Shown: positions 6,960-15,970 of the stretch, piece after piece | Numbering within the stretch: the first letter of the stretch is position 1 | How the letters are laid out: the number at the start of each line of letters is the position of its first letter | Source: Candidatus Blautia avicola | GTDB taxonomy: Bacteria; Bacillota; Clostridia; Lachnospirales; Lachnospiraceae | Direction of reading: 5' to 3' | Assembly: GCA_019120515.1 (NCBI GenBank) | Contig: DWUY01000314.1 | Coordinates: 1-46,070, forward strand | Length of the DNA: 46,070 nt | Translations under genes and position numbers: made by a program | The notes under the pieces: model-generated | The model's database searches: none | Seen by the model: the letters and a program-made list of their open reading frames with translations, nothing else | Told to the model about the DNA's origin: nothing

Positions 6960-7631
6960 TTGGAAAATTCTCCAAATCTGAACCTTTATGAGGATGTAGA
7001 CAGCTGGGAAACTCTCATGTTCCTTTATAATGCCGCATTAAAGGAGATCAATACCAAAATTGAAATACTCAACGATGAGTTTCAGCATGTGCATCACTAC
7101 ACCCCCATAGAACATATTAAATCCAGGATCAAAACAGCGGAAAGTATTGTTAAGAAGCTGAAGAAAAACGGTTATGAAGTCAACGTCCAAAATATGGTAA
7201 AACATGTCCGGGACATAGCCGGAGTCCGGATCATCTGTTCCTTTACTTCAGATATCTATCTTATCGCAGATATGATCGCCAAGCAGGGAGATCTGAAGAT
7301 CATTTCTCTCAAAGATTATATCAAACATCCCAAAGACAGCGGTTATCAGAGTTATCATATGCTGGTATCTGTTCCCATCTATCTGTCCGGAGGATTTGTA
7401 GATACTAAAGTAGAGATCCAAATACGGACTGTGGCACAGGATTTCTGGGCCAGCCTGGAACACAAGATCTATTACAAATTTGAGGGCAATGCGCCTGATT
7501 ATATCAGCCGCGAACTTCAGGAATGCTCCAAGATCGTGGAAAAACTGGACGCCCGGATGCTCTCTTTAAATAAGACGATTCAGGAATTCAGCGGAAAAAG
7601 GACAGGAGACATCCTTCCTTCAGAAGCGTAA
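6960..7631 (+). CDS. relQ: Small alarmone synthetase (RelA/SpoT synthetase domain, RelQ/YjbM type)
   Basis: Makes (p)ppGpp or pGpp from ATP and GTP/GDP in the cytosol; single-domain synthetase without the hydrolase, TGS or ACT domains of long Rel. In 223 residues it shows the RelA_SpoT motifs: SRIKTAESIVKKL, VRDIAGVRIICSF, YIKHPKDSGYQSYHM and VEIQIRTVAQDFWASLEHKIYYK with the catalytic Glu in EIQIRT. The C-terminal helix SKIVEKLDARMLSLNKTIQEF is the tetramerisation type seen in RelQ. Start: TTG at 6960, 10 bases after GGAGG (6945-6949). An out-of-frame ATG at 6956 has better spacing but stops after 11 codons. It has its own strong promoter and a hairpin leader, suggesting independent control. 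Confidence 0.9.
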   Translation: MENSPNLNLYEDVDSWETLMFLYNAALKEINTKIEILNDEFQHVHHYTPIEHIKSRIKTAESIVKKLKKNGYEVNVQNMVKHVRDIAGVRIICSFTSDIYLIADMIAKQGDLKIISLKDYIKHPKDSGYQSYHMLVSVPIYLSGGFVDTKVEIQIRTVAQDFWASLEHKIYYKFEGNAPDYISRELQECSKIVEKLDARMLSLNKTIQEFSGKRTGDILPSEA

Positions 7632-7633
7632 GA

Positions 7634-7676
7634 AGAGGCTGCAGCTCTACACAGACAGGGCTGCAGCCTCTTTTCT
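7634..7676 (+). terminator. Terminator of relQ
   Basis: AGAGGCTGCAGC (7634-7645) pairs perfectly with GCTGCAGCCTCT (7660-7671), 12 bp, then TTTCTCTT. It begins three bases after the relQ stop codon. Confidence 0.88.
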
Positions 7677-7737
7677 CTTATTTACGCCTACTCCTGACCT
7701 GCAGAAGTTCTTACCTTACATGTCTGTTTTCGGGAAT

Positions 7738-7750
7738 TCAACCCGGTTGA
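7738..7750. promoter_or_regulatory. 13-bp palindrome upstream of the beta-mannosidase promoter
   Basis: TCAACCCGGTTGA is a perfect inverted repeat of TCAACC around a central C, about 40 bp before the -35. It has operator-like symmetry but matches no family I can name. The rest of the 7677-7996 gap shows only the promoter. Confidence 0.35.
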
Positions 7751-7791
7751 TCAGCTTGCTGTCTGTCAGCCATATATCCTCCGTCTATGTC

Positions 7792-7820
7792 TTGTATTCT
7801 TTTTCCTGTTTTGCTATAAT
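7792..7820 (+). promoter_or_regulatory. Promoter of the beta-mannosidase gene
   Basis: TTGTAT (7792-7797), 17-base spacer, TATAAT (7815-7820). This leaves an untranslated leader of about 170 bases in which I see no clear structure. Confidence 0.65.
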
Positions 7821-7996
7821 TCAGACAAAATTTTTGAAAACACTATATACCCGGAAATTCTGATCGCTGTTCTTCTGTATCTAAATCATTTTTCATAGAA
7901 AGGATCCCCTGGAACTCCTTCTTCAAAGATATAGATCAGACAGAAGGAAAAGCCATCATAGAATGGCCATGTTTATCCCTGCAGGAGGTACGATAA

Positions 7997-10486
7997 ATGA
8001 TCAAACAAAATCTGAATACTGACTGGACCCTGAGAAGAGCAGACGCTCAGGAGTCCTTCCCTGCTTCCGTCCCCACCAGCGTCTATACGGTGCTGGCCGC
8101 CAACAAAAAAATACCGGAGCCTTACTGGAAAGGAAATGAAGATCTCGTCCGTGATGAGATCGACCATGACTTCATTTACACCCGGGAATTCAATGCGGAT
8201 CCCGGCCTTTTGGATCAGGATCAGGTACTTCTCCGCTTTGACGGCATCGATACTATAGCCGACATTTATTTAAATGGTACTCTGCTGGGGCAAACCTTTA
8301 ATATGCACCGTACCTGGGAATTTTCCGTAAGCGGCATATTAAAACCAGAAGGAAACAAATTGGAAGCAGTGTTGCATTCTCCCCTGAAAGCTGCTGCTGA
8401 TGCTTTTGCCAAATGCCCTACCAGGGGAAGCGAAGACGCCTGGGACGGATTCAGCCATATCCGAAAAGCCCACTATATGTACGGCTGGGACTGGGGCGCT
8501 CATCTGCCCGACGCCGGGATCTTCCGGGATGTGACGCTTCTCGGCATCCGGAAAGCCCGTATTGACTCCGTATATATCACCCAGGAACACCAGGAAGGCA
8601 AGGTGACTCTTCACTTTGCGCCTTCCTTTTACAGCGCAAAAAAATATACAAAAGAACAGACCCTTCAGGAGCTTTCCGCTGGGGAAGAAGCCTCTTCCTA
8701 CGCTTATCGGGTACACATAACAGATCCTGAGGGTGGTTCTTTTACTTTAGAAAATAGCCCGGAGTCCGCAGAAATTTCCAATCCCCGGCTTTGGTGGCCC
8801 AATGGCTTGGGTAAACAGCCTTTATACCAGGTTGCTGTAGATCTTCTTTACAAAGGAGAAATCCTTGACAGCTGGAGCCGCAGGATCGGCCTGCGCACCA
8901 TGACCATGTCCGTAGAAAAAGACCAGTGGGGAGAATCTTTCGCTCCTATGGTAAACGGAGTAAATTACTTCGCCATGGGAGGAGACTACATTCCAGAGGA
9001 GCATCTTCTTGGAAGGATCCGCTCCCGGAAACGCCGCCGTCTCCTGGAAGACGCCAAACTGGCCAATTTCAACAGTATCCGTGTATGGGGAGGAGGGTAC
9101 TATCCTGACGATGAGTTTTATGACCTCTGCGATGAGCTGGGTCTGGTAGTCTGGGAGGACTTCATGTTCGCCTGCTCTGTCTATGAACTGACAACCGAAT
9201 TTGAAGACAATATTACCCGCGAGTTTATAGATAATATCAAACGTCTCCGTCATCACGCCAGCCTGGGCCTGTGGTGCGGAAATAACGAAATGGAGTCTTT
9301 TGTTAAAGATGGAGAATGGGTTTCCAAACCTTCTGAAGTCCGGGATTATCTGTTCATGTATGAACGGATCATTCCCAAAGTTCTCCGGAAATACGATCCT
9401 GTGACCTTCTACTGGCCCTCCAGCCCATCTTCAGGAGGATCCTTTGACGAGCCTCAGGATCCAAACCGGGGAGACGTGCACTTCTGGCAGGTATGGCATG
9501 GAAATAAGCCTTTCTCCGAATATCGGAAATATGGTTTCCGTTATCTTTCCGAATTCGGCTTCCAGGCCTTTCCTTCTGTGAAAACCGTAGAAGAAGGGAT
9601 CAGTGATGATCCTCAGGACTGGAATATTTTCTCCTATGTCATGGAGAAACATCAGCGAAACAATGCCGCTAACGGAAAGATCATGAATTATCTCCAGCAG
9701 ACATATAAGTATCCCTATGATTTTTCCTCTCTGGTATATGCCTCTCAGCTCCTCCAGGCGGATGGTATCCGCTACGGCGTAGAACATTTCCGGAGAAACC
9801 GGGGAAGATGTATGGGAGCCGTTTACTGGCAGTTAAATGACTGCTGGCCGGTGACTTCCTGGTCTTCTATTGACTATTACGGAAGATGGAAAGCCCTCCA
9901 CTATTACGCAAAACGTTTCTTCGCTCCGGTGATGATCTCCTGCGAGGAGCAGAACTGGATGACTGCCTCCGCAGATATGAACCGGCAGCACTTTGCATTT
10001 GAAAAATCGATCCGCTTAAATGTAGCCAACGAGACTATGGAAGAAAAACATCTTACCGTAAGATGGGCTCTGCGAAAAGCAGACGCTTCTGTGATCCGGG
10101 AGGAATCCCAGGAGATCACGGTAGCTCCTCTCTCTGCTTACTGGCTGGATAAGGTCCTCCTTCCAGATGCAGGCCTTTTTGATGAGTATGTCAGCTATCA
10201 GGCGGAAGAAAACGGAAAAGTCCTTTCTTCCGGGACCGTGATCTTCTCCTATCCGAAATACTTCCGTTATGTGGATCCCCGGCTTCAGGTAGAAGTGGAT
10301 GGCAACGAACTGGTGGTAAAGGCTTCCGGTTATGCCAAGAGTGTAGAAATCCTCAATGAAAAGGAAGACCTGATCCTGGAGGATAACTACTTTGATATGA
10401 ACGGCGGCGAGAGAAGAGTGAAGATCTTAAGAGGAAAACCTGTCGGACTTAAGGTGCGCAGCGTGTATGATATCGGAAGAAATTGA
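7997..10486 (+). CDS. Beta-mannosidase, glycoside hydrolase family 2
   Basis: Retaining exo-beta-mannosidase that removes mannose from mannooligosaccharides or N-glycan cores. The 829-residue length is typical. The N-terminal sugar-binding jelly roll holds WKGNEDLVRDEIDHDFIYTREF, DGIDTIADIYLNGTLLGQ and YMYGWDWGAHLPDAGIFRDV. The TIM-barrel carries RVWGGGYYPDDEFYDLCDELGL, the acid/base Glu in LWCGNNEMES (about residue 430) and the nucleophile Glu in LSEFGFQAFPS (about residue 518). No signal peptide is visible, so it should act inside the cell on imported oligosaccharides. The ATG has GGAGG 8 bases upstream. The following open frame is a broken hydrolase, and the next intact gene is a GH3 enzyme on the other strand. 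Confidence 0.93.
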   Translation: MIKQNLNTDWTLRRADAQESFPASVPTSVYTVLAANKKIPEPYWKGNEDLVRDEIDHDFIYTREFNADPGLLDQDQVLLRFDGIDTIADIYLNGTLLGQTFNMHRTWEFSVSGILKPEGNKLEAVLHSPLKAAADAFAKCPTRGSEDAWDGFSHIRKAHYMYGWDWGAHLPDAGIFRDVTLLGIRKARIDSVYITQEHQEGKVTLHFAPSFYSAKKYTKEQTLQELSAGEEASSYAYRVHITDPEGGSFTLENSPESAEISNPRLWWPNGLGKQPLYQVAVDLLYKGEILDSWSRRIGLRTMTMSVEKDQWGESFAPMVNGVNYFAMGGDYIPEEHLLGRIRSRKRRRLLEDAKLANFNSIRVWGGGYYPDDEFYDLCDELGLVVWEDFMFACSVYELTTEFEDNITREFIDNIKRLRHHASLGLWCGNNEMESFVKDGEWVSKPSEVRDYLFMYERIIPKVLRKYDPVTFYWPSSPSSGGSFDEPQDPNRGDVHFWQVWHGNKPFSEYRKYGFRYLSEFGFQAFPSVKTVEEGISDDPQDWNIFSYVMEKHQRNNAANGKIMNYLQQTYKYPYDFSSLVYASQLLQADGIRYGVEHFRRNRGRCMGAVYWQLNDCWPVTSWSSIDYYGRWKALHYYAKRFFAPVMISCEEQNWMTASADMNRQHFAFEKSIRLNVANETMEEKHLTVRWALRKADASVIREESQEITVAPLSAYWLDKVLLPDAGLFDEYVSYQAEENGKVLSSGTVIFSYPKYFRYVDPRLQVEVDGNELVVKASGYAKSVEILNEKEDLILEDNYFDMNGGERRVKILRGKPVGLKVRSVYDIGRN

Positions 10487-10493
10487 TAAATAA

Positions 10494-10799
10494 AAGAAAA
10501 AGGCAGATTACCTTCCCGGCAAAGGAACCAAAGAAGAAATGGCTCTTATGAATGTAACCGCTCATGTCACAGAGAATTTCCCTCCGGTCTTTCTTATGAC
10601 CGCTTCCGGAGATTTTCTTAAAGAACAGGCCCTGCTCATGGCCTCAGCCCTTACCAAGCATAACGTGCCTTTCCTCTACCGTTTTTACGGAGACAGTCAG
10701 AATCTCCTGCCCTATGTATTCCACTGCGACATGCGCTCTGAAGATGGAAAACAGTGTAACCAGGATGAATGTGACTATTTCCTGAAGTTTTGCAAATAA
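10494..10799 (+). pseudogene. C-terminal remnant of an alpha/beta-hydrolase (esterase/lipase)
   Basis: The frame is open from 10494 and encodes about 100 residues. The part FPPVFLMTASGDFLKEQALLMASAL...FLYRFYGD...YVFHCDMRSEDGKQCNQDECDYFLKF is the end of an acetyl-esterase type alpha/beta-hydrolase: the strand with the catalytic Asp (ASGDFL) and the last His (VFHCD). The nucleophile Ser region and the whole N-terminal two thirds are missing. A start is possible only at an internal ATG (10539) with no ribosome binding site. It begins directly after the beta-mannosidase stop, so it looks like the tail left by a deletion. The original gene may have been a carbohydrate esterase partner of the mannosidase, but that is a guess. 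Confidence 0.72.
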
Positions 10800-10846
10800 G
10801 CAAAATAACCAAAGTGAATTTTGGAAGGCTATATAAAGACAAAGAT

Positions 10847-10892
10847 CCCCGCAGAGGTCTCTCGTTTGTATAATTCAAAGACCCCTGCGGGG
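10847..10892. terminator. Inverted repeat between convergent genes, probable bidirectional terminator
   Basis: CCCCGCAGAGGTCT (10847-10860) pairs with AGACCCCTGCGGGG (10879-10892) with one mismatch and an 18-base loop. It sits between the plus-strand hydrolase remnant and the minus-strand GH3 gene. The T runs on either side are poor, so termination is inferred from position and stem strength. Confidence 0.55.
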
Positions 10893-10916
10893 AATATTTC
10901 TCTGTCTATAAAAATC

Positions 10917-13202
10917 TTATCGGTTATCTGCCGCTGCCTGAAGTTTTACGATCAGTTCCTGGATCTCTTCTGTGCTCATTCCCATAAAGCTTCTCATGGA
11001 ACGGAGAGGGGAGTTCTCCATCATCTTCAGGGACATTTCTTTACTGATGGCCTGGGAAGCTGCACTTTCTTCTTCCTCATCGGAGGAACCGCCCATATGC
11101 TGGATAAGGCTCTCTGTCATTCCTTCGATCACAGCTTTTGTCCTTGGATTTTCCGGCAGTTCTCCGATGGTTGTATTCATATGTACATGAAGAGGCAGTT
11201 CTGTAGTACTCTCTACATATACGGTTTTCTTTAACCGGATATCTCTGGAAGAAGCGGCCGCCAGGATCTCATATTCTCCGGAAGCTGCATACCAGTCATG
11301 GATCCGGGTATTGTACCAGGCAAAGCTTCTCTTATCCAGTTCCATTTCCACAGTCTTCTCTTCCTGCGGCTGCAGCTCTACCTTCACGAAGTTTTTCAGC
11401 TCTTTTACAGGACGGCTGGCGGATCCGGTCTTGTCAGCCACATAAAGCTGCACCACTTCTTTTCCGGCTCTGTCTCCTGTGTTCTTCACCTTCAGAGTTA
11501 CCTTTAAGGTATCGGTATCTTTGATCCTGTCTGCGGAAAGCTGAAGATCGCTGTACTCAAATGTAGTATAGCTCAGTCCGTATCCGAAAGGATAGCGCAC
11601 AGGCATTTCCTTGGTGTCGTAATACCGGTATCCTACAAATACACCTTCTTTGTATTCTACTGTCTGCCCGTCTCCCGGGAAGTTCAGATAGGAAGGATTG
11701 TCGGAAAGCTTGTAAGGAATGGTTTCTGCCAGTTTTCCGCTGGGATTCACTTTTCCGAAAAGTACATCCACTTCCGCCTGTCCTACGGCCTGTCCGCCCA
11801 GATAAGCCTCCAGGATTCCTTTTACCTGGTCTGCCCAGGGCATTTCTACAGGGGAACCATTGTGAAGGACTACCACTACATTTTCCTGTACCTTTGCGAT
11901 CTCAGAGATCAGCGTATTCTGGCACTGGGGCATTCTCATATGGCTTCTGTCATATCCTTCTGATTCAAAGGCATCCGGAAGTCCCGCAAAGATCACGGCC
12001 GCATCTGCCTCTTTTGCCGTCTGCACCGCCTGATCCAGCATAGCCTGATCCACCACATCTTCCTTCACATCATATCCCTGGGCGTAAGTAACCTGAACCA
12101 CATCTTTCACCGCTTCCAGAGCGCTGGTGGTCTTAAAAGAATGAATGTGTGAGCTTCCTCCTCCCTGGAATCTGGGGGCTTCTGCGAATTTTCCGATAAA
12201 CGCAATCTTTTTTCCCTGGGCAGAAAGAGGAAGAATATCTTCATTTTTCAGAAGGACCATAGACTCTGCCTCAATCTTCGCAGCCAGCTTATGGTCTTCT
12301 TCTTTATCAAATTTCCCTTCCTGGCGGTTATCCGCAAACTTGAAGACAATGTTCAGGATCCTTTCCACAGCCCTGTCCAGAACTGCTTCGTCCAGTTCTC
12401 CCTTTTTTACCGCTTCTGCGATCTCTTTATCTGTATGACCGCCGCTTCCCGGCATTTCCAGTTCCAGTCCTGCCTTTAAGCCTTTTACGCGGTCATTTAC
12501 AGCACCCCAGTCGGACATTACATATCCCTCAAATCCCCACTCATCTCTCAGGACTTCTGTGAGAAGCCAGTGGTTCTCTGAAGCAAATTCCCCGTTGATC
12601 CGGTTATAGGAACACATAACCGTATCCGGCTTTCCTTCTTTAACGGCAGTCTCAAAAGCTGCCAGATAGATCTCTCTTAAGGTTCTTTCATCTACCTCTG
12701 AAGAACAGGACATTCTTCTGTGTTCCTGATTGTTTGCCGCAAAATGTTTAATGGAGGTTCCCACATTTTTGGACTGTACTCCTTTGATATGGGAGGCGGC
12801 CATCTGAGAAGCCAGGTAGGGATCCTCTGAAAAATACTCAAAGTTTCTTCCGCAGAGAGGAGAACGTTTGATATTTACCGCCGGCCCCAATATTACAGAA
12901 ACATCTTCCGCCTGGCATTCATCGCCGATCCGCTCTCCCATTTTCTCCAGCAGGTCTCTGTCAAATGAGCAGGCTGTTGCGCAGGCTGTAGGGAAACACA
13001 CTGCCTGAATACTTTCATTCAGTCCCAGATGATCCGCCTCTGCCGCCTGTTTCCTGAGTCCGTGAGGTCCATCGCTGACCATAACCTCCGGGATCCCCAG
13101 TCTTTCTACCCCCTTTAAATGCCAGAAGTCTTTTCCTGAGCACATACCGGCCTTTTCTTCCAGGGTCATTTCCTTAACAATCGCTTTTACGTCACGTTTC
13201 AT
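10917..13202 (-). CDS. Beta-glucosidase, glycoside hydrolase family 3
   Basis: Hydrolyses terminal beta-glucosides such as cellobiose. The 761 residues fit the three-domain form: an N-terminal TIM-like barrel with [28 protein letters not shown] and the nucleophile Asp in [10 protein letters not shown] (about residue 231), the alpha/beta sandwich with [10 protein letters not shown] and [10 protein letters not shown], and a C-terminal fibronectin III-like domain ([19 protein letters not shown]). No signal peptide, so cytoplasmic. The start is placed at the ATG at 13202 because AAAGGAG precedes it; the longer frame (13220) would place this site inside the coding sequence. The last 90 residues are an added helical tail rich in Glu/Ser. 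An AraC-type regulator is divergently encoded and is the likely controller, though it is frameshifted. Confidence 0.92.
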   Translation of the reverse strand: MKRDVKAIVKEMTLEEKAGMCSGKDFWHLKGVERLGIPEVMVSDGPHGLRKQAAEADHLGLNESIQAVCFPTACATACSFDRDLLEKMGERIGDECQAEDVSVILGPAVNIKRSPLCGRNFEYFSEDPYLASQMAASHIKGVQSKNVGTSIKHFAANNQEHRRMSCSSEVDERTLREIYLAAFETAVKEGKPDTVMCSYNRINGEFASENHWLLTEVLRDEWGFEGYVMSDWGAVNDRVKGLKAGLELEMPGSGGHTDKEIAEAVKKGELDEAVLDRAVERILNIVFKFADNRQEGKFDKEEDHKLAAKIEAESMVLLKNEDILPLSAQGKKIAFIGKFAEAPRFQGGGSSHIHSFKTTSALEAVKDVVQVTYAQGYDVKEDVVDQAMLDQAVQTAKEADAAVIFAGLPDAFESEGYDRSHMRMPQCQNTLISEIAKVQENVVVVLHNGSPVEMPWADQVKGILEAYLGGQAVGQAEVDVLFGKVNPSGKLAETIPYKLSDNPSYLNFPGDGQTVEYKEGVFVGYRYYDTKEMPVRYPFGYGLSYTTFEYSDLQLSADRIKDTDTLKVTLKVKNTGDRAGKEVVQLYVADKTGSASRPVKELKNFVKVELQPQEEKTVEMELDKRSFAWYNTRIHDWYAASGEYEILAAASSRDIRLKKTVYVESTTELPLHVHMNTTIGELPENPRTKAVIEGMTESLIQHMGGSSDEEEESAASQAISKEMSLKMMENSPLRSMRSFMGMSTEEIQELIVKLQAAADNR

Positions 13203-13287
13203 TTTATCGCTCCTTTGCAATCTCTTTATGGCTTAACGCTATCACAAATCCCGCAGAAAAAATATCAGGATCCTGCTGATTTTATCA

Positions 13288-13316
13288 TTGAAATGCTGAC
13301 ATTTTTCCTGTATACT
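13288..13316 (+). promoter_or_regulatory. Promoter of the AraC-type gene
   Basis: TTGAAA (13288-13293), exact 17-base spacer, TATACT (13311-13316). Confidence 0.7.
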
Positions 13317-13318
13317 AG

Positions 13319-13392
13319 CCGCAAAGCGGCGGATTGCCGCCGATCTCCAAGTCAAATGGACATGCCCGCATGTCCGCTTGGCTCGTTGCCCG
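13319..13392 (+). promoter_or_regulatory. Leader hairpins before the AraC-type gene
   Basis: Directly after the -10, GCCGC, GCGGC and GCCGC segments (13319-13345) can form two mutually exclusive small hairpins, since the middle GCGGC can pair with either neighbour. Then GGACATG and CATGTCC (within 13351-13382) form a hairpin with loop CCCG, extended by CCAAG/CTTGG. A CATG...CATG core also occurs in the other leaders of this window, but flanking bases differ. Function unknown: a repeat or a leader RNA. Confidence 0.5.
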
Positions 13393-13420
13393 CGGGAATA
13401 AATAGAGAGAAGGAAAATCG

Positions 13421-14169
13421 ATGAATATTTTTGAGAAGGATAATTTTGATTTTTTAGATAAGAAAACAAGACAGATCCTGCTGGCCTCCAGAGAATCCTT
13501 TGTGCCCCATACGCCCTATCGTTATGAAAAAGATATGCTGGAGGCTGTACGCCAGGGGGATCTGGCTCTGGCAGGAAATGTATGGAAATCCTGGATAAAA
13601 CAGGGCAGGCTGGGAAACTCAGTCCCAACCCTCTGCGTCAGTCCCAGATCATTTTCATTTCCTATATCACCCAGATCACCAGAGCCGCCATGGACGGAGG
13701 AGTGGAAGAAGATCTGGCCTATGCTATGAGTGACAGCTACATCCAGACATCTGAAAAATGCACTGCCCTTTCCCAGATAGACAGGCTGCGGACCCGGGCA
13801 TTAATGGATTTCACCAACGCTGTAAGACACAAAAAGGATTCTCCCCCTTATTCCAAAGCTGTCCGCAGAGCCATAGGCTATATCCGCAGTCATGTCAAAG
13901 AAAAAATCTCTCTCTCCCAGATTGCCCTGGCCTCAGGGCTGAGCAGCGGAAGATTTTCCCACCTCTTCCGGGAAGAAACAGGAATGACGCCTTTTGCCTA
14001 TGTAAAAAAAGAACGGCTGGAAACAGCCCGATCCATGCTGATCTACACTGATCGTCCTATTTCCGAGATCAGCGCGGCTTTATGCTTCTCCAGCGAAAGC
14101 CATTTTATCCAGGCATTCCGGGAATATACAGGAAAGACTCCCGGCAAATACCGGAAGTCTCAACACTGA
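13421..14169 (+). pseudogene. AraC-family transcriptional regulator, frameshifted
   Basis: Two overlapping frames together encode one regulator of about 249 residues. The first (13421 on) gives the N-terminal part ending ...SWIKQGRLG. The second continues with KLSPNPLRQSQIIF...TRAAMDGGVEEDLAYAMSDSYI and ends in a full AraC DNA-binding domain with two helix-turn-helix motifs (IALASGLSSGRFSHLFREETGM and ISAALCFSSESHFIQAFREYTGKTPGKYRK). The join lies at GGGAAA (13612-13617). Restoring one base there reads GRLGKLSPNPLRQ without a break, so a single-base deletion or a sequencing error is the cause. Downstream reading still has an ATG (13582) but no good ribosome binding site. It is divergent from the GH3 gene, as is usual for its regulator. 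Confidence 0.82.
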
Positions 14170-14255
14170 CCTTCTGTTTTTTTTCAAATCCTCTTTCCGT
14201 TTTCCTGTTCGTCATAGGAAATCTCTGTATTTCCAAGAACGCCCGAAGCGTACGG

Positions 14256-15869
14256 TTATCTGTCGTAAGAAAGAAGATGATCTACCGCCGCCCGTTCGAT
14301 AGCCAGGCCTTCTTTATATCTTACCATAAATTCATCAAAGCCTTTTACATCTTTCTCGTCAGGCTGTACCTCTACGCCTTCCTGTCCGGCAAAGACTTTA
14401 TTGTCCAGATACTCTTCCAGAGTCTCTCCTTCTTCTTTGTTGATCATATAAGAAGCCAGTACGGCAATACCCCAGGCGCCTCCTTCTCCTGCTGTTTCCA
14501 TAACAGTTACAGGTGTGTCAATAGCTGCCGCCAGGATATTCTGTCCCACGCCTTTGGTCTTGAAAAGGCCTCCATGGCCCAGGATCTTGTCCAGTTTTAC
14601 CCCTTCTTCTTTCAGAAGGATATCCATACCGGTCTTTAATGCTCCCAGAGCAGTAAAGAGGTTGACTCTCATAAAGTTTGCCAGATTAAACCTGCTCTCC
14701 GGTGTGCGGACAAAGAGAGGACGGCCTTCTTCAAATCCAGTGATATGCTCTCCGGAAAAATAGTTATATGCCAGCAGTCCGCCGCAGTCTGCGTCCCCTT
14801 CCATGGCTTTTCTGTAAAGGGTGCCAAAGAGCTGGTTCATATCTACCTGAATGCCCATGGCTTCTGAAAATTCTTTAAAAATCCCTACCCAGGCATTCAG
14901 ATCTGAAGTACAGTTGTTGCAGTGTACCATAGCCACCAGATTTCCTGTAGGGGTAGTTACCAGATCGATCTCCGGATATACTTTGGACAGTTCTTTCTCC
15001 AGGACTACCATGGCAAATACAGAGGTTCCGGCAGATACATTTCCGGTTCTCTTGGCAACACTGTTGGTAGCGACCATTCCCGTTCCCGCATCTCCTTCAG
15101 GCGGGCAGAATGGGATGCCTGCTTCCAGCTTTCCGGTAGTATCCAGCAGCTTTGCCCCTTCTTTCGTCAGACGGCCGGCTTCTTCTCCTGCCAGAAGGAC
15201 TTTTGGAAGGATCTTATGGAGTTTCCAGGGATATCCATAGGGAGCAGCCAGCTTTTCAAACTGTTCCATTCTCTTTTCATCATAGTTCTTAATATTCATA
15301 TCTACCGGGAACATACCGGAAGCCTCTCCTACTCCCAGAACCTTCTCGCCTGTCAGTTTCCAGTGTACATAGCCTTCCAGTGTTGTCATAAAGGTAATAT
15401 CTTTTACATGCTCTTCCTTATTCAGCATAGCCTGATACAGATGGGCGATGCTCCATCTCTGGGGAATATGATAGGCAAAAAGTTCTGTCAGTTCCTCGCT
15501 GGCCTGCTCTGTCATGGTGTTTCTCCAGGTACGGAAAGGTACCAGGAGCTTGTCCTCTTTGTCAAAAGGCATATAGCCGTGCATCATCGCGCTGAATCCA
15601 ATGGCGCCCAGCTTTGTGATCTCCACTCCGTATTTTTCTTTCACATCTCTGGCCATATCCTGATAGCTGTCCTGGATACCTGTCCAGATAGCTTCTTCGC
15701 TGTAGGTCCAGATATTGTTCACATACTGGTTTTCCCACTCATGGCTGCCTGAAGCGACAGGCTGGTTCTTCTCGTTGACCAGCACTGCCTTGATCCTGGT
15801 AGAACCCAGCTCGATGCCCAGTACTGCCCGGCCTTCCTCAATGATTTTCTTGTTCTCTTCTGCGCTCAT
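14256..15869 (-). CDS. FGGY-family carbohydrate kinase (xylulokinase/ribulokinase-like)
   Basis: ATP-dependent sugar kinase of 537 residues. The N-terminal phosphate-binding motif [16 protein letters not shown], the [15 protein letters not shown] and [15 protein letters not shown] segments, the [29 protein letters not shown] motif and the C-terminal ATP-site [24 protein letters not shown] are all present. Related Lachnospiraceae proteins are annotated as xylulokinase or simply FGGY kinase, and the true substrate (ribulose, xylulose or another ketose) cannot be read from sequence. No isomerase, epimerase or transporter is adjacent, unlike most pentose loci. AGGAGGG precedes the ATG. A possible -10 (TATAAT at 15945-15950, minus) stands upstream, with no clear -35. 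Confidence 0.82.
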   Translation of the reverse strand: MSAEENKKIIEEGRAVLGIELGSTRIKAVLVNEKNQPVASGSHEWENQYVNNIWTYSEEAIWTGIQDSYQDMARDVKEKYGVEITKLGAIGFSAMMHGYMPFDKEDKLLVPFRTWRNTMTEQASEELTELFAYHIPQRWSIAHLYQAMLNKEEHVKDITFMTTLEGYVHWKLTGEKVLGVGEASGMFPVDMNIKNYDEKRMEQFEKLAAPYGYPWKLHKILPKVLLAGEEAGRLTKEGAKLLDTTGKLEAGIPFCPPEGDAGTGMVATNSVAKRTGNVSAGTSVFAMVVLEKELSKVYPEIDLVTTPTGNLVAMVHCNNCTSDLNAWVGIFKEFSEAMGIQVDMNQLFGTLYRKAMEGDADCGGLLAYNYFSGEHITGFEEGRPLFVRTPESRFNLANFMRVNLFTALGALKTGMDILLKEEGVKLDKILGHGGLFKTKGVGQNILAAAIDTPVTVMETAGEGGAWGIAVLASYMINKEEGETLEEYLDNKVFAGQEGVEVQPDEKDVKGFDEFMVRYKEGLAIERAAVDHLLSYDR

Positions 15870-15970
15870 ATAAATACCCTCCTGATTTTTGTTTTATCCA
15901 TAGTTCTGATGGACCTTTTACGTTTTATTAACATTCTAATTTACATTATATAGCTTGTATGCTTGTTATT

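Noticed and set aside
10651-10878. Small minus-strand frame between the hydrolase remnant and the GH3 gene
   Set aside because: Antisense to the remnant and overlapping the inverted repeat; no ribosome binding site or similarity.
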